A DNA stretch of 64,000 bases. Source: Tropicibacter sp. R16_0. Its GTDB lineage: Bacteria > Pseudomonadota > Alphaproteobacteria > Rhodobacterales > Rhodobacteraceae. Below the pieces are notes generated by a model. It did no database searches, was not told where the DNA came from, and worked only from the letters and a program-made list of their open reading frames with translations. Location of the stretch: the NCBI RefSeq assembly GCF_017743935.1, contig NZ_JAGHRE010000008.1, forward strand, positions 1 through 64,000, in the 5' to 3' direction. Below, piece after piece: positions 34,846 to 45,233 of this stretch. How positions within the stretch are numbered: position 1 is the first letter of the stretch; every line of letters begins with the position of its first letter. Made by a program: the position numbers and the translations under genes.

Positions 34846-36174
34846 TTAATCCGCATTGCGCTGCGCGCGCAGCTTGGCAAAGTAATCCAGCCGCTTCTTC
34901 AACTCACGCTCGAACCCACGTTCAACCGGTTGATAAAGCTCTGGCCGGTCCATGCCATCGGGGAAATAGTTCTGCCCCGAAAACCCGTCCTCGGCATCGT
35001 GGTCATAATCATAGCCTGCGCCATACCCCTGCTCCTTCATCAGCGACGTAGGCGCGTTCAGGATGTGTTTCGGCGGCGGTTCCGAGCCCGATTTCTTGGC
35101 CAGCCGCATGGCCGCCTTGTAGCCGACATAAGCTCCGTTCGATTTCGGCGCGAGCGCCAGGTAAACCACGGCCTGCGCCAGGGCCAACTCGCCTTCGGGG
35201 CTGCCAAGGCGCTCGTAGACTTCCCAGGCATGCAGGCAATGCGTCTGCGCCTGAGGGTCGGCCAGCCCGATATCTTCGACCGCCATTCGGGTAATCCGCC
35301 GCGCCAGATAGCGCGGATCCTCGCCCCCGATCAGCATCCGGGCAAACCAATAGAGCGCTGCGTCCGGGTCTGACCCCCGCACCGATTTGTGCAAGGCCGA
35401 GATCAGGTTGTAGTGCTCTTCGCCCGATTTGTCGTATTTGGCGGCGCGGCGCATCAGACGAGTCGACAAGGCATCCGTGTCCAGATCGCCATCCACCTTC
35501 CAGGCCGCCACCTGCTCGATCAGGTTGAGCAACGCGCGCCCGTCCCCGTCCGCCATGTCTTGCAACGCTGATCGCGCCGGGGAGAGCAACGGCAAGTCTC
35601 GTCCCAACTCTGCCTCGGCGCGCTTGGTCAATGCTTCCAGATCCGCCGTGCCCAGACGTTCCAGCACCATGACCTGGGCGCGGCTCAGAACAGCAGCGTT
35701 CAATTCGAACGAGGGGTTTTCCGTGGTCGCCCCGACAAGCAGGATGGTTCCATCTTCCATATGAGGCAGAAACCCGTCCTGCTGCGCCTTGTTGAAGCGG
35801 TGGATCTCATCCACGAACAACAACGTGCCCTGCCCGTTCTGGCGCCGGATCTTTGCGGCCTCGAACACCTTTTTCAGGTCCGGCACGCCGGTGAAAATCG
35901 CGCTGATCTGCACAAAGTGTAGATCGCTTTCATCCGCCAGCAGTCGGGCAATCGTTGTCTTGCCCACACCTGGCGGCCCCCAGAAGATCAGGCTCGACAA
36001 ACTGCCCGAGGCCAACATGACCCCAAGTGGCGCGTCCGGGCCCAGAACCTGCTGCTGCCCGATCACCTCGGCCAGAGATTTTGGCCGCAAGCGGTCTGCC
36101 AGCGGGCGGTGCCGATCTGGCATTTTGCCTTCTTCGGCCTTGGTCCCGGGGCCTGTGTCGAACAGATCAGCCAT
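34846..36174 (-). CDS. rarA: Replication-associated recombination protein A (RarA/MgsA)
   Basis: A 442-residue AAA+ ATPase. Walker A GPPGVGKTT is at 66-74, Walker B is LLFVDEIHRF, sensor 1 is GATTENPSF; the C-terminal clamp-loader-like tetramerisation part includes SVRGSDPDAALYWFARML. It acts at stalled replication forks. It starts 3 nt after the protease gene stop. Confidence 0.96.
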   Translation of the reverse strand: MADLFDTGPGTKAEEGKMPDRHRPLADRLRPKSLAEVIGQQQVLGPDAPLGVMLASGSLSSLIFWGPPGVGKTTIARLLADESDLHFVQISAIFTGVPDLKKVFEAAKIRRQNGQGTLLFVDEIHRFNKAQQDGFLPHMEDGTILLVGATTENPSFELNAAVLSRAQVMVLERLGTADLEALTKRAEAELGRDLPLLSPARSALQDMADGDGRALLNLIEQVAAWKVDGDLDTDALSTRLMRRAAKYDKSGEEHYNLISALHKSVRGSDPDAALYWFARMLIGGEDPRYLARRITRMAVEDIGLADPQAQTHCLHAWEVYERLGSPEGELALAQAVVYLALAPKSNGAYVGYKAAMRLAKKSGSEPPPKHILNAPTSLMKEQGYGAGYDYDHDAEDGFSGQNYFPDGMDRPELYQPVERGFERELKKRLDYFAKLRAQRNAD

Positions 36175-36177
36175 GGA

Positions 36178-37560
36178 TCACAAGCGGAACCGCAGGGAAA
36201 GCTTCTGGCCGCGCCGTTGCAGATCCAGCCGCACCCAGCGGCCCGTTTCGGTCAGCGCCTGACGGATATCTTCGGTTGTCTCGATAGCCTCGCCGTTGAT
36301 CCCGTCAACGATGTCCCCATGTTGCAGACCAGCACGTGCGCCATAGGGGCCGGGATCAACCACAACCACACCTTTGGCCGACAACGGCAGCCCCATATAG
36401 GCGATGACCGCCGGATTGGCCCGCGCCACCACTAAACCGGGAAGAACGGTCCGGTCGTCCAGCGTGATGTCTTGGGCGGGCGGCTCATCCGGTGCTTCGA
36501 TCATCGCAACGCTCAACTCACCACGCTCGCCATCGCGCAGGCGGGTCATGGTCGAAACACCCCCAATGCCCGTCACCGACATGCGAAACATCATCTCGGA
36601 TGGAGAGTTCACGGGCTCGCCATCCACATGAGTCACCACATCCCCGACGCTGAACCCGGCCTGTGCCAGCGGGCTGACTGCATGCATGTCCGAGATCACA
36701 ACACCTTCGGGCAGCGCCAATCCCAACGACTCGGCAATGTCCGCGTTCATCGGTTGCCCAGCAATACCGGCCCAGGGACGTACAAAGTACTCATTGCCCT
36801 CACGCGCCTGGCGCAGGAACTCCCGAACCAGATTGGCCGGAATGGCGAAACCGATCCCGTTGGAGCCCCCCGAGCGGCTGAGGATAGACGTGTTGATGCC
36901 GATCAGATCACCGTTCACATCGATCAGCGCCCCGCCCGAGTTGCCGGGGTTGATCGGTGCATCTGTCTGCAAGAAGTATCCCCGCGCCTTGCCGGTCGCA
37001 GCCCCAGACCGCGCCAGGCCGGACACGATCCCGCTGCTCACGGTTTGCCCCACACCAAAGGGATTGCCGATGGCCAGCACCAGTTCGCCCACTTCAACCT
37101 GATCGGAATCCCGCAACGACAGAGCCTGCAGGTCTTTGGCCTCATCCAGCCGCAGAATGGCGATGTCGCTTTCTTCATCCCCCAGGACAACCGTCGCCGA
37201 AAATTCGCGTCGATCCGTCGTGATCACCTGAATTTCTGACGCCATGCCCACCACATGATAGTTCGACACGACATAGCCGTCCTCGCTCAGAATCACGCCC
37301 GATCCCAGCGAGTTCTGAACCCGCTGTTGCGGCGCGCCAAAGCCCCCAAAGAAATCCTGAAAGAACGGATCGGAAAAGAACGGGTTAGGCTGACCGCTGG
37401 TGATGATCTTGGCATAGATGTTGACCACAGCAGGGGCCGCGCGTTTGACCACTGGCGCAAATCCCATCGAGATTTCTGACTGCGTGGTTGGCACCTTGGT
37501 TTGTGCCAAGCTCATGGGCGCCACAAGTAAGGCCAACAAAACGATAACGATGCGGGTCAT
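36178..37560 (-). CDS. Do-family periplasmic serine protease (DegP/DegQ-like)
   Basis: A 460-residue exported protease. The signal peptide is MTRIVIVLLALLVAPMSLA. The trypsin-like domain has H102 (NYHVVG), D132 (SDIAIL) and S208 (NPGNSGGAL), then two PDZ domains (about 270-350 and 375-455). The long LA loop FFSDPFFQDFFGGFG is typical of Do proteases. It degrades or refolds damaged envelope proteins. GGAGG is 4 nt before the ATG. Confidence 0.95.
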   Translation of the reverse strand: MTRIVIVLLALLVAPMSLAQTKVPTTQSEISMGFAPVVKRAAPAVVNIYAKIITSGQPNPFFSDPFFQDFFGGFGAPQQRVQNSLGSGVILSEDGYVVSNYHVVGMASEIQVITTDRREFSATVVLGDEESDIAILRLDEAKDLQALSLRDSDQVEVGELVLAIGNPFGVGQTVSSGIVSGLARSGAATGKARGYFLQTDAPINPGNSGGALIDVNGDLIGINTSILSRSGGSNGIGFAIPANLVREFLRQAREGNEYFVRPWAGIAGQPMNADIAESLGLALPEGVVISDMHAVSPLAQAGFSVGDVVTHVDGEPVNSPSEMMFRMSVTGIGGVSTMTRLRDGERGELSVAMIEAPDEPPAQDITLDDRTVLPGLVVARANPAVIAYMGLPLSAKGVVVVDPGPYGARAGLQHGDIVDGINGEAIETTEDIRQALTETGRWVRLDLQRRGQKLSLRFRL

Positions 37561-37666
37561 TTTTCCTCCGGTGGGCCTTGGTATCATGGGATGATATGCG
37601 GCCCCGCCCGACGCAATGCAACCGGCAATCCTGCTCGGGCACATCACTTACAGTCGGCAAAAGAAA

Positions 37667-37692
37667 AACCCCCGCTCGATTGAGCGGGGGTT
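37667..37692 (-). terminator. Terminator of the alpha operon after rplQ
   Basis: An 11-bp stem (AACCCCCGCTC with its complement) around GATT, followed on the minus strand by a run of T. It lies 26 nt after the rplQ stop. Confidence 0.9.
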
Positions 37693-37718
37693 CGCAATTC
37701 GGCCAATGCCGGATGCGT

Positions 37719-38138
37719 TTAGTCTTCGGCGGCCTCTTCGGCTGCGACGCGGGCCTTGTCGGCTGCGCCTTTGGCATCGACGTCGCGGTCGACGAATTCG
37801 ATGATTGCCATCGGAGCCATGTCACCATAGCGGAAGCCTGCTTTCAGGACACGGACGTAGCCGCCCTGACGGTCCTTGTAGCGGGGGCCCAGGACGTCAA
37901 ACAGTTTGGCGACGTACTGGTCTTCTTTCAGGCGCGCTGCGGCCTGACGACGAGCGTGCAGGTCACCGCGTTTGCCCAGAGTGATCAGTTTTTCGATGAT
38001 CGGGCGCAGTTCCTTTGCCTTGGGCAAAGTGGTTTTGATCTGCTCGTGCTCGATCAGCGAGCCAGCCATGTTCGCAAAGAGCGCCTTGCGGTGCTCATGA
38101 GTACGGTTCAGGCGGCGATATCCACGTGCGTGACGCAT
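37719..38138 (-). CDS. rplQ: 50S ribosomal protein L17
   Basis: A 139-residue protein starting [20 protein letters not shown], with [20 protein letters not shown] and an Ala/Glu-rich tail that is longer than in E. coli (127 residues). Last gene of rpsM-rpsK-rpoA-rplQ; terminator directly downstream. Confidence 0.98.
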   Translation of the reverse strand: MRHARGYRRLNRTHEHRKALFANMAGSLIEHEQIKTTLPKAKELRPIIEKLITLGKRGDLHARRQAAARLKEDQYVAKLFDVLGPRYKDRQGGYVRVLKAGFRYGDMAPMAIIEFVDRDVDAKGAADKARVAAEEAAED

Positions 38139-38274
38139 TTTGTAGTTCCTTCATCTAGCTTTTGCTTTGTCCGATGGCCGATGCGTGTCAGCCATTCACC
38201 TTGGGGCGGATTTGCCCATTTTGTCCCCGGCAGCCCGGGCATTGATGGAAGGGACCGAAGCCCCTTCCGAAAAC

Positions 38275-39291
38275 TTAGAAGTTGTCTTCGAACTTTTTGG
38301 CCAGATCTTCGATGTTGTCCGGCGGCCAGTCCTCGACGTCCATGCCCAGGTGCAGACCCATGCCCGAGAGCACTTCTTTGATCTCGTTCAGCGACTTGCG
38401 GCCAAAGTTCGGGGTGCGCAGCATCTCGGCTTCGGTTTTTTGGATCAGATCGCCGATGTAGACGATGTTGTCGTTCTTCAGGCAGTTTGCCGAACGGACC
38501 GACAGTTCCAACTCGTCCACTTTCTTGAGCAGCAGCGGGTTGAACTCCAGACCGTCGTCTTCGTCCTGGCGGCCAGCCGATTCCGGCTCGTCGAAGTTGA
38601 CGAAGATCGACAGCTGATCCTGCAGAATGCGGGCAGCAAAGGCCACGGCGTCATCCGGGGTGATCGACCCGTCGGTGTCAATCTTCATGGTCAGCTTGTC
38701 ATAGTCCAGAACCTGACCTTCACGGGTCGGCTGAACGTCATATGACACCTTCTTGACCGGCGAATAGATCGCATCGATCGGAATCAGGCCGATGGGCGCA
38801 TCTTCGGGCTTGTTCTTGTCAGCCGAAACATAACCCTTGCCAGTGTTGACGGTCAGTTCCATGAACAGATCGGCGCCATCGTCCAGGTGACAGATCACGT
38901 GATCGCGGTTCAGGATCTCGATCCCGGCGCTTTCGCTGATGTCGCCAGCAGTGACAACCGCGGGGCCTTTGGCATTGATCGACAGGCGCTTGGGGCCTTC
39001 GACTTCCATGCGCAGGGACACCTGCTTGAGGTTCAGGATGATGTCGGTGACGTCTTCACGCACACCGGCCACGCTGGAAAACTCGTGCAGAACGTTGTCG
39101 ATCTGAACGCTGGTGATTGCTGCGCCTTGCAGCGAGCTCATCAGGATGCGACGCAGGGCGTTACCCAGGGTCAGACCAAAGCCACGCTCGAGCGGCTCGG
39201 CCACGACCGTTGCTTGACGCGCAGGGTCATTGCCCGGCTTCACGTCCAGCTGGGTCGGCTTGATCAGTTCAGCCCAGTTCTTGTGGATCAT
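38275..39291 (-). CDS. rpoA: RNA polymerase alpha subunit
   Basis: A 338-residue protein. The N-terminal dimerisation domain has [20 protein letters not shown]; the C-terminal domain, which binds UP elements and activators, has [18 protein letters not shown] and [23 protein letters not shown] precedes the ATG at 39291; an upstream in-frame start is not supported. Operon with rpsK upstream across a hairpin. Confidence 0.98.
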   Translation of the reverse strand: MIHKNWAELIKPTQLDVKPGNDPARQATVVAEPLERGFGLTLGNALRRILMSSLQGAAITSVQIDNVLHEFSSVAGVREDVTDIILNLKQVSLRMEVEGPKRLSINAKGPAVVTAGDISESAGIEILNRDHVICHLDDGADLFMELTVNTGKGYVSADKNKPEDAPIGLIPIDAIYSPVKKVSYDVQPTREGQVLDYDKLTMKIDTDGSITPDDAVAFAARILQDQLSIFVNFDEPESAGRQDEDDGLEFNPLLLKKVDELELSVRSANCLKNDNIVYIGDLIQKTEAEMLRTPNFGRKSLNEIKEVLSGMGLHLGMDVEDWPPDNIEDLAKKFEDNF

Positions 39292-39361
39292 GTTGTCCCT
39301 CCATTCCTGTCTGCGCCCCATGTCCGGAAAGGTGCAGACGCCCGAGGTTTAAAATGACGGA

Positions 39362-39391
39362 CTGGGGCCGTGTCTTTTGACACAGCCCCAG
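39362..39391 (-). other. Intercistronic hairpin between rpsK and rpoA
   Basis: A 13-bp stem (CTGGGGCTGTGTC with GACACGGCCCCAG in RNA, one G-U pair) closes an AAAA loop. It starts 18 nt after the rpsK stop and has no U-tract. It could tune rpoA level by attenuation or processing. Confidence 0.6.
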
Positions 39392-39408
39392 CGAAATTTT
39401 TGTGTCGC

Positions 39409-39798
39409 TTAGACGCGACGGCGCTTCGGCGGACGGCAGCCGTTGTGAGCAATCGGCGTCACGTCGCGGATCGACGTGATGTTGAAGCCCACGGCAGCCA
39501 GTGCGCGCAGTGCCGATTCACGACCCGAACCGGGGCCCTGAACTTCGACTTCCAGCGTCTTGACGCCATGTTCCTGCGCCTTTTTGCCTGCATCTTCTGC
39601 AGCCATCTGAGCGGCGTAGGGGGTCGATTTCCGCGACCCTTTAAAGCCCATGGTACCGGCCGACGACCACGAGATGGCGTTGCCTTGTACGTCCGAGATC
39701 AGGATCTTGGTGTTGTTGAACGACGAGTTCACATGAGCAACGCCCGAGGCGATGTTCTTGCGCTCTTTACGCTTGATGCGGGATTTATCGCGAGCCAT
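39409..39798 (-). CDS. rpsK: 30S ribosomal protein S11
   Basis: A 129-residue protein of normal length with [40 protein letters not shown] and the C-terminal [18 protein letters not shown]. It lies in the small-subunit platform. 15 nt after rpsM. Confidence 0.98.
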   Translation of the reverse strand: MARDKSRIKRKERKNIASGVAHVNSSFNNTKILISDVQGNAISWSSAGTMGFKGSRKSTPYAAQMAAEDAGKKAQEHGVKTLEVEVQGPGSGRESALRALAAVGFNITSIRDVTPIAHNGCRPPKRRRV

Positions 39799-39813
39799 TG
39801 GTCGAACCCTCCC

Positions 39814-40182
39814 TTATTTCTTCTTACCAGCAATGGCCTTTGCGGGGCCTTTGCGAGTACGAGCATTGGTGTGGGTACGCTGACCGCGAACGGGCAGGTT
39901 ACGACGATGACGCAGACCGCGGTAGCAGCCCAGGTCCATCAGACGCTTGATGTTCATCTGAGTTTCGCGACGCAGGTCACCTTCGACGGTGTAGTTTTCG
40001 TCGATGTGCTCGCGGATTTTCAGAACTTCGGCATCCGACAGTTCGTTGACGCGACGGGTCGCTTCAATGCCAACGGCTTCGCAGATTGCTGCAGCCGAGG
40101 TGTTACCGATACCGGTGATATATGTGAGGGCGATAGGTACCCGCTTTGCAGTCGGGATGTTTACGCCGGCAATACGTGCCAC
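39814..40182 (-). CDS. rpsM: 30S ribosomal protein S13
   Basis: A 122-residue protein with GTG start: [20 protein letters not shown], the helix-hairpin [15 protein letters not shown], and the basic tail [20 protein letters not shown]. It contacts the P-site tRNA. First gene of the alpha operon; no rpmJ lies upstream here. The 198-bp gap to adk should hold its leader or promoter. Confidence 0.98.
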   Translation of the reverse strand: MARIAGVNIPTAKRVPIALTYITGIGNTSAAAICEAVGIEATRRVNELSDAEVLKIREHIDENYTVEGDLRRETQMNIKRLMDLGCYRGLRHRRNLPVRGQRTHTNARTRKGPAKAIAGKKK

Positions 40183-40345
40183 GTGTCACTTTCCTTTTCG
40201 TTGCGGTTCCGTAACTCCAGAACCTTTTTTCACAACGCTTTACCTTGGCAGTGTCGCCAGAGGGTCCAGCATTATTCGAGGTAGTCTTTGCACACGAAAC
40301 GAATCTCGCGTGCGCGGTTGATTCCCAAAGGGATGTGGGTCGATA

Positions 40346-40376
40346 TGGGCTTTTCCTGCCGGGGTCAAGCCCATAC
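40346..40376 (-). other. Hairpin just downstream of adk
   Basis: TATGGGCTT and AAGCCCATA form a 9-bp stem with a 13-nt loop, starting 4 nt after the adk stop. No T-run follows. It may stabilise the spc transcript end or act as a weak terminator before rpsM. Confidence 0.45.
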
Positions 40377-40380
40377 GTGA

Positions 40381-40959
40381 TCAGGCATCCAGAATGGCAC
40401 CAATCTCACCTTGCACGGCTTCGATCGAACCCAGGCCATCAACGTCAGTCAGCAGACCTTTGGCGTGGTAATAACCGATCAGCGGTGCGGTTTTCTTGTA
40501 GTATTCCATCAGGCGGATGCGCACGCTTTCTTCGTTGTCGTCAGCGCGGGCTTCCTTGCCTGCCGCGACCGCTTCGGCCGCGCGGTTGACGATGCGCTGA
40601 ACCAGCGTTTCATCATCCACCTTCATCTCGATCACGGTGTCGAGCTTTTCGCCCTTTTCGGCCAGCAGCTCGCCCAGGGCATCGGCTTGCGCCAGTGTCC
40701 GGGGGAAACCATCAAAGATGAACCCACCCTCGGCACCTTGTTCCAGCTTTTCGCGGATCAGGCCGATGACGATCTCGTCTGTGACCAGCTCGCCCTTGTC
40801 CATGACCTCAGCAACACGCTTGCCCATTTCGGTGCCGCTGCTTTTGGCTTCGCGCAGCATATCGCCGGTGCTCAGCTGAACCATGCCGCGGGACGCAACC
40901 AAGTGTCCCGCCTGAGTGCCTTTGCCCGCACCCGGCGGGCCCAAAAGAATGATGTTCAT
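40381..40959 (-). CDS. adk: Adenylate kinase
   Basis: A 192-residue short-lid form. The P-loop [10 protein letters not shown] is at 7-16, the AMP site is STGDMLREA, and the later [14 protein letters not shown] matches the family. The zinc-lid insertion of long forms is absent. It makes 2 ADP from ATP and AMP. ATG overlaps the secY stop by 4 nt. Confidence 0.97.
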   Translation of the reverse strand: MNIILLGPPGAGKGTQAGHLVASRGMVQLSTGDMLREAKSSGTEMGKRVAEVMDKGELVTDEIVIGLIREKLEQGAEGGFIFDGFPRTLAQADALGELLAEKGEKLDTVIEMKVDDETLVQRIVNRAAEAVAAGKEARADDNEESVRIRLMEYYKKTAPLIGYYHAKGLLTDVDGLGSIEAVQGEIGAILDA

Positions 40960-42320
40960 CGACGAGCGGGTCCCTTCCTGCCGCGTTTCTTACCTTTGCC
41001 GCGCAGTTGGGACTTTTCAATGAGCCCTTCGTATTGGTGCGCAAGCAAGTGACTTTGTACCTGCTGAATCGTGTCCATCGTGACAGAGACGATAATCAGC
41101 ACCGAGGTACCACCGAAATAGAACGGAATTGCAAACTGGCCCCGCAGGATTTCTGGCAGAACACAGACCAGCGCCAGATAGGCCGAACCCAAAACCAGCA
41201 CGCGATTGACCACATACTCGAGGTATTTGGCGGTGTTCTTGCCGGGGCGGATACCCGGAACAAAACCGTTCTGGTTCTTCAGGTTGTCTGCCACGTCGTC
41301 AGGTTTGAACGAGACGTTGAACGTATAGAAATACGCAAAGAACACGATCATCGAGACGAAGAACAGCAGATAGAGCGGCTGACCCGGGCCAAAGTTGGCG
41401 AGCAGCCAGGACATGATCGGACCATTGGCAGCACCCGCCGAGAAGGTCGAGATCGTCACCGGCAGCAGCAGCAGCGAGCTGGCAAAGATGGCCGGAATAA
41501 CGCCTGCGGGGTTCACTTTGACCGGCAAGTGGCTCGAACCACCGTCATAGACCTTCATGCCAACCTGACGGCGCGGGTATTGGATGTGGATCTTGCGCAG
41601 AGCGCGTTCCATGAACACCACGAATGTGATCGTCACGATGACCATCAGGATCACGGCGATGATCACGGCGGGGCTGAGTGCGCCCGACCGGCCCGAGGCC
41701 AGGAACTGCGCCAGAGCAGCGGGAACTTCGGCGATGATGCCAACAAAGATGATCAGCGAAATACCGTTGCCGATGCCGCGTGCAGTGATCTGCTCACCCA
41801 GCCACATCAGGAACATGGTGCCGCCGACCAGCGTGATCATGGTCGAGAAACGGAAATAGAGGCCGGGATCGGTCGCCAGATCACCCGATTCCAACGACAC
41901 GGCCAGACCATAGGCCTGAACAGTGGCCAGGGCCACGGTGCCGAAACGGGTGTATTGGTTGATCTTCTTGCGGCCCTGTTCCCCCTCTTTCTTGAGTTGC
42001 TCAAGTTGGGGAACCATGGCCGTCAGCAGCTGCACGATGATCGATGCCGAGATATAGGGCATGATGCCAAGGGCAAAGATGCCCATGCGCCCAAGCGCCC
42101 CCCCGGTGAACATCGAAACCATACCGCCGATGCCTTGCCCCGCTTGCTCCATGAACTCGCGCAGGGCGACGCCGTCGATACCAGGCACCGGAATAAAGGT
42201 GCCCAGGCGGTAGACGATCAACAAACCCAGGGTGAACAGGATGCGGTTGCGCAGATCGGTGGCTTTGCCAAGGGCGGACCAGCTTGTGTTGGCCGCCATT
42301 TGTTCTGCTGCTGATACCAT
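40956..42320 (-). CDS. secY: Protein translocase subunit SecY
   Basis: A 454-residue protein with ten membrane helices. Marks include [20 protein letters not shown], the plug/TM2 region [35 protein letters not shown], and the cytoplasmic loop [11 protein letters not shown]. It forms the SecYEG channel. It follows rplO across a gap holding a terminator-like hairpin. Confidence 0.98.
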   Translation of the reverse strand: MVSAAEQMAANTSWSALGKATDLRNRILFTLGLLIVYRLGTFIPVPGIDGVALREFMEQAGQGIGGMVSMFTGGALGRMGIFALGIMPYISASIIVQLLTAMVPQLEQLKKEGEQGRKKINQYTRFGTVALATVQAYGLAVSLESGDLATDPGLYFRFSTMITLVGGTMFLMWLGEQITARGIGNGISLIIFVGIIAEVPAALAQFLASGRSGALSPAVIIAVILMVIVTITFVVFMERALRKIHIQYPRRQVGMKVYDGGSSHLPVKVNPAGVIPAIFASSLLLLPVTISTFSAGAANGPIMSWLLANFGPGQPLYLLFFVSMIVFFAYFYTFNVSFKPDDVADNLKNQNGFVPGIRPGKNTAKYLEYVVNRVLVLGSAYLALVCVLPEILRGQFAIPFYFGGTSVLIIVSVTMDTIQQVQSHLLAHQYEGLIEKSQLRGKGKKRGRKGPARR

Positions 42321-42340
42321 TATCGGTCTCTCTTATGAAA

Positions 42341-42376
42341 ACGCCGCCCGGAACCGTTCTCCGGCTCGGGCGGCGT
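42341..42376 (-). terminator. Terminator-like hairpin between rplO and secY
   Basis: ACGCCGCCCG pairs with CGGGCGGCGT over a 16-nt loop; on the minus strand it is followed by TTTTC. It lies 52 nt after the rplO stop, so secY is probably partly attenuated or has another promoter. Confidence 0.65.
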
Positions 42377-42428
42377 CATGGAAAACTCATGCGACTATGT
42401 AAGCGGCTTAAGCGCCGCTCACAAGCGC

Positions 42429-42902
42429 TTACTCTGCCGCAGCAGCTTTTGTGACCTTAAGTGAACCGCCCGCTTTTTCGACTGCCTCAACAGCAGCTTT
42501 CGATGCGCCGGTCACTTCGATGTTCAGGGCGGCGGTCACTTCGCCTTTGGCCAGAACGCGGATGCCGTCCAGCTTGCGGCGAACCAGGCCGGACGCGATC
42601 AGCGCGTCTTCGGTGATGGCTGCTGCGCCGTCCAGTTTCTTGGCGTCGACGAATTTCTGGATCAGGCCCAGGTTCACAACAGCGAATTCCTTGCGGTTCG
42701 GCTTGTTGAAGCCACGCTTGGGCAGACGCTGATAGAGCGGCATCTGGCCGCCTTCGTAGCCGTTGATGGCCACACCCGAGCGGGATTTCTGGCCTTTGAT
42801 ACCACGGCCACCGGTCTTACCTTTGCCGGAGCCTACACCGCGACCAACGCGGGTGCGTTTTTTGGTTGCGCCGTCGTTGTCGCGCAGTTCGTGCAGTTTC
42901 AT
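42429..42902 (-). CDS. rplO: 50S ribosomal protein L15
   Basis: A 157-residue protein: [20 protein letters not shown], the Gly-rich [20 protein letters not shown], and [18 protein letters not shown]. Usual partner rpmD is 2.5 kb upstream, past four inserted genes, so rplO likely starts a new transcript from the 142-bp gap before it. Confidence 0.98.
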   Translation of the reverse strand: MKLHELRDNDGATKKRTRVGRGVGSGKGKTGGRGIKGQKSRSGVAINGYEGGQMPLYQRLPKRGFNKPNRKEFAVVNLGLIQKFVDAKKLDGAAAITEDALIASGLVRRKLDGIRVLAKGEVTAALNIEVTGASKAAVEAVEKAGGSLKVTKAAAAE

Positions 42903-43044
42903 TTCGCTTCTCCTAAGCCGGATGTGACCCTCGAAGCGAGTGGGTCAACCACGGCATTTCTTGATTTTGATTCTCGTGACGCATTGCGCCACCGGGCGCG
43001 TATAGCGGGCCTGTCAGCCTAGATCAAGCCTTTCGCCCCGGTGA

Positions 43045-43683
43045 TCAATTGACAGGCGGATTGACCCAACGCGTGGGTGCAAATGGACGCTGCACCGCCT
43101 GTTCGATCAACTCCAATCGATCCTGCCCATAGAACGGGTCTCCGTCCACAACATAGGTTGGTGACCCAAAAACACTGAGCCCACGCGCGTCTTCGGAATT
43201 TGCCGCAACTTTGGCCTGCGCCTCTGGTCCAGCGCCCTGCTCGACCAACGCTGACCCGTCAAGGCCGCAGTCCTGCGCGATCGTTCTCAATGTCGACCGA
43301 TCCGACAGATTCGCATCATCCCGCCAATGGGCCTCGAGAATGGCATGGGCAAATGCATCTACCTCTGGCCCCGAAGAACCAAGTGCCACGATCATGCCAG
43401 ACGCCAGGCTATAGTCTGCGTCGTGATGCGTCGGGCGGTAATTTATCACCGGGACTTCCCGGTATTCCGCCCAACGTTCAATCTCGCGTCCAAAGAAATA
43501 GTCGACATGCGCTTGCGTCCGATCACGAAACGGCAAAGAGCCCTGAGCCTCGACCACCGGCGAAAGATTGATTGGCTTGTGGACCAAGGTGACCGAATGC
43601 TCTTGGCAAATCTCGTACAAACGACGTGACCCGAGATAGGCAAAGGCCGAATGGGCCGAATAGTAGTAGTCGATCCTGCTCAT
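43045..43683 (-). CDS. 2-hydroxychromene-2-carboxylate isomerase family protein
   Basis: A 212-residue DsbA-fold protein related to kappa-class GSTs. The start YYYSAHSAFAYLGSRRLYEI carries the family serine region in place of a CxxC; a second mark is the FGSPTYVVDGDPFYGQDRLE near the end. Such enzymes isomerise aromatic ring-cleavage products or act as GSTs. No aromatic pathway genes are near. It sits in an insert within the spc operon. Confidence 0.85.
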   Translation of the reverse strand: MSRIDYYYSAHSAFAYLGSRRLYEICQEHSVTLVHKPINLSPVVEAQGSLPFRDRTQAHVDYFFGREIERWAEYREVPVINYRPTHHDADYSLASGMIVALGSSGPEVDAFAHAILEAHWRDDANLSDRSTLRTIAQDCGLDGSALVEQGAGPEAQAKVAANSEDARGLSVFGSPTYVVDGDPFYGQDRLELIEQAVQRPFAPTRWVNPPVN

Positions 43684-43744
43684 GCCCGCGACGTTAGAGG
43701 CAACTCACCGTAACGGCAAAGCAAAACCGGCCTGCTCGCGACGA

Positions 43745-43975
43745 TTAAAGGTGGCGGAACTGGTCGCCATAGACGTGGCGATTCGCGATGTCGTGGATCT
43801 CATACCGGCTGAAGCCGAAGTCATGCAGTTCGCGATCGGTCAGGCCAGACAGTTCGTTCACGGTGCGGCTGTATTCGCCGCGCAGAACACGGGCTTGTTT
43901 CATGCTTTCGAATGCAGCGCGGATACGGGTTGCCAGCGAGTGACCAAAACCTTCGTGGGTAGCAACATGTGCCAT
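43745..43975 (-). CDS. DUF1127 domain protein
   Basis: A 76-residue basic protein with the DUF1127 core in its middle: RTVNELSGLTDRELHDFGFS then RYEIHDIA. In other alphaproteobacteria such small proteins are linked to phosphate, RNA turnover or stress control; the role here is unknown. Preceded by a good site AATTGAAAAATGG region only weakly resembling a ribosome binding site. Located between ectC and the isomerase gene. Confidence 0.9.
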   Translation of the reverse strand: MAHVATHEGFGHSLATRIRAAFESMKQARVLRGEYSRTVNELSGLTDRELHDFGFSRYEIHDIANRHVYGDQFRHL

Positions 43976-44120
43976 TTTTCAATTCCTCATACGGGCCGGG
44001 CCTGATTGCCCGGTTGGTTTGTTTCTGTTCTTTGAAAGACAAACCGCAGGTATGACCTGCTTGCCCTAAGGACAACGCACACTCGGGTCTTCCTGCTATG
44101 CAGCCAAAGCAACCCTGAAA

Positions 44121-44147
44121 GAAAAACGCCCCCGAGAATCGGAGGCG
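44121..44147 (-). terminator. Terminator after ectC
   Basis: GCCTCCGA and TCGGGGGC form an 8-bp stem with one mismatch around TTC; TTTTT follows on the minus strand. It lies 30 nt after the ectC stop. Confidence 0.75.
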
Positions 44148-44176
44148 GTTCTGAGAACGCGTTTTGAGTTCTTACA

Positions 44177-44557
44177 TCAAGACGGATCGTAGCTGCCGTC
44201 CTCATCGTGACGCTCTGCACCATTCAGCGCAGGCGTGAACACGCAGACAAACCGCATCTTTGTCTTGGTCCGCAGGATATGGGCATCGTTCTTGTCCAGA
44301 ACATAGATCGATCCGACGCTCAGATCGTGAACCTCTCCGGTGGCGACGTTTTCAACGGTCCCCTCCCCTTCGATCACGTAGTTGGATTCGATGTGGTTCT
44401 TGTAATGCAGATGCAGCTCATTCCCGGCCTCGACCACCGTATCATGCAGCGAGTACCCCAACCCGTCGCGGGCCAGCAGAATGCGACGGCTTTCCAGATT
44501 GTACCCCACCATGTGATCCTCGGTGCCAATCACCGACGCCAAGTCTTTGACGATCAT
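44177..44557 (-). CDS. ectC: Ectoine synthase-like protein (solitary EctC)
   Basis: A 126-residue cupin. The metal-site residues known from structurally studied EctC fall at the same numbers here: E57 (in HIESNYVIEGEG), Y85 (SIYVLD) and H93 (DAHILR). The C-terminal VFTPALNGAERHDEDGSYDP is also typical. EctC closes N-gamma-acetyl-diaminobutyrate to ectoine. No ectA, ectB or ectD lies in the window, so this looks like an orphan copy. AAGGA precedes the ATG. A terminator follows. Confidence 0.88.
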   Translation of the reverse strand: MIVKDLASVIGTEDHMVGYNLESRRILLARDGLGYSLHDTVVEAGNELHLHYKNHIESNYVIEGEGTVENVATGEVHDLSVGSIYVLDKNDAHILRTKTKMRFVCVFTPALNGAERHDEDGSYDPS

Positions 44558-44738
44558 GTCTCGCTTCCTTGGATTGAGCGTTGTTGCGTTGTTCAGCCAC
44601 TGTTTCCCAGATCACCGACTTTCGCAACACAGGGCGTCGAGTGTTCGGTACCAATGTTGATTAGGGCAAACCGTTCGGCTTGTTTCGTTTCTTTCCGATA
44701 GCAATCTACTGCACCAAAAAGATCAAAATTCCAGGTTT

Positions 44739-45233
44739 CTAAATAAACGCCATCACGATGACTTCATTGGCCCGAGCAGCGTCACACACAAATGTCTTGA
44801 GCTCGTTGAAGTAGTGACTGAGGTAATCCAGCGTAACGTCATAGTCCTCGTCCCACATGTCCGGATAGATATCTTGCTCTTTCATGGCCTTCAAATTCAG
44901 ACGGTCCGCAACGACTGTGCTCGGAAGACTGTTCAAGTGCTGGCATACCTCTTGAACCTCTTTGACGCTCAGAAAACGCGCAGGCCCCATGCCCCAGTCC
45001 GCGCCGCGTTCGGTACCGCTGAACAAGAAACCGGCAGGCCATGGCTCCGCCGAACCTGATCCGGTCAACAGGAAGTGTATGCCATGCCAGGCCTTGTCGA
45101 CGTCCGTCAGACTGGGCAGGTCAAACAAGGCTTCATCTTCTGTCAGCACAAACTCCATCAGATCATCAGCACCGTGACCAATACTGTTAAACTCTTCGAC
45201 ACTCGCGCGCCGCAACTGCAAACTGATACCCAA
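44739..45233 (-). CDS. DUF1877 (YfbM-like) family protein
   Basis: A 164-residue protein related to E. coli YfbM: DVDKAWHGIHFLLTGSG in the first half, then LKAMKEQDIYPDMWDEDYD. It is predicted soluble, of unknown function. The likely start is the TTG at 45233, which has GAGG 8 nt upstream; another TTG lies 6 nt earlier with too short a spacing. First gene of the four-gene insert between rpmD and rplO. Confidence 0.8.
   Translation of the reverse strand: MGISLQLRRASVEEFNSIGHGADDLMEFVLTEDEALFDLPSLTDVDKAWHGIHFLLTGSGSAEPWPAGFLFSGTERGADWGMGPARFLSVKEVQEVCQHLNSLPSTVVADRLNLKAMKEQDIYPDMWDEDYDVTLDYLSHYFNELKTFVCDAARANEVIVMAFI

Noticed and set aside
41007-42314. A 435-codon open frame on the plus strand
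   Set aside because: It is antisense to secY and shows a charged, His/Gln/Asp-rich composition typical of shadow frames.
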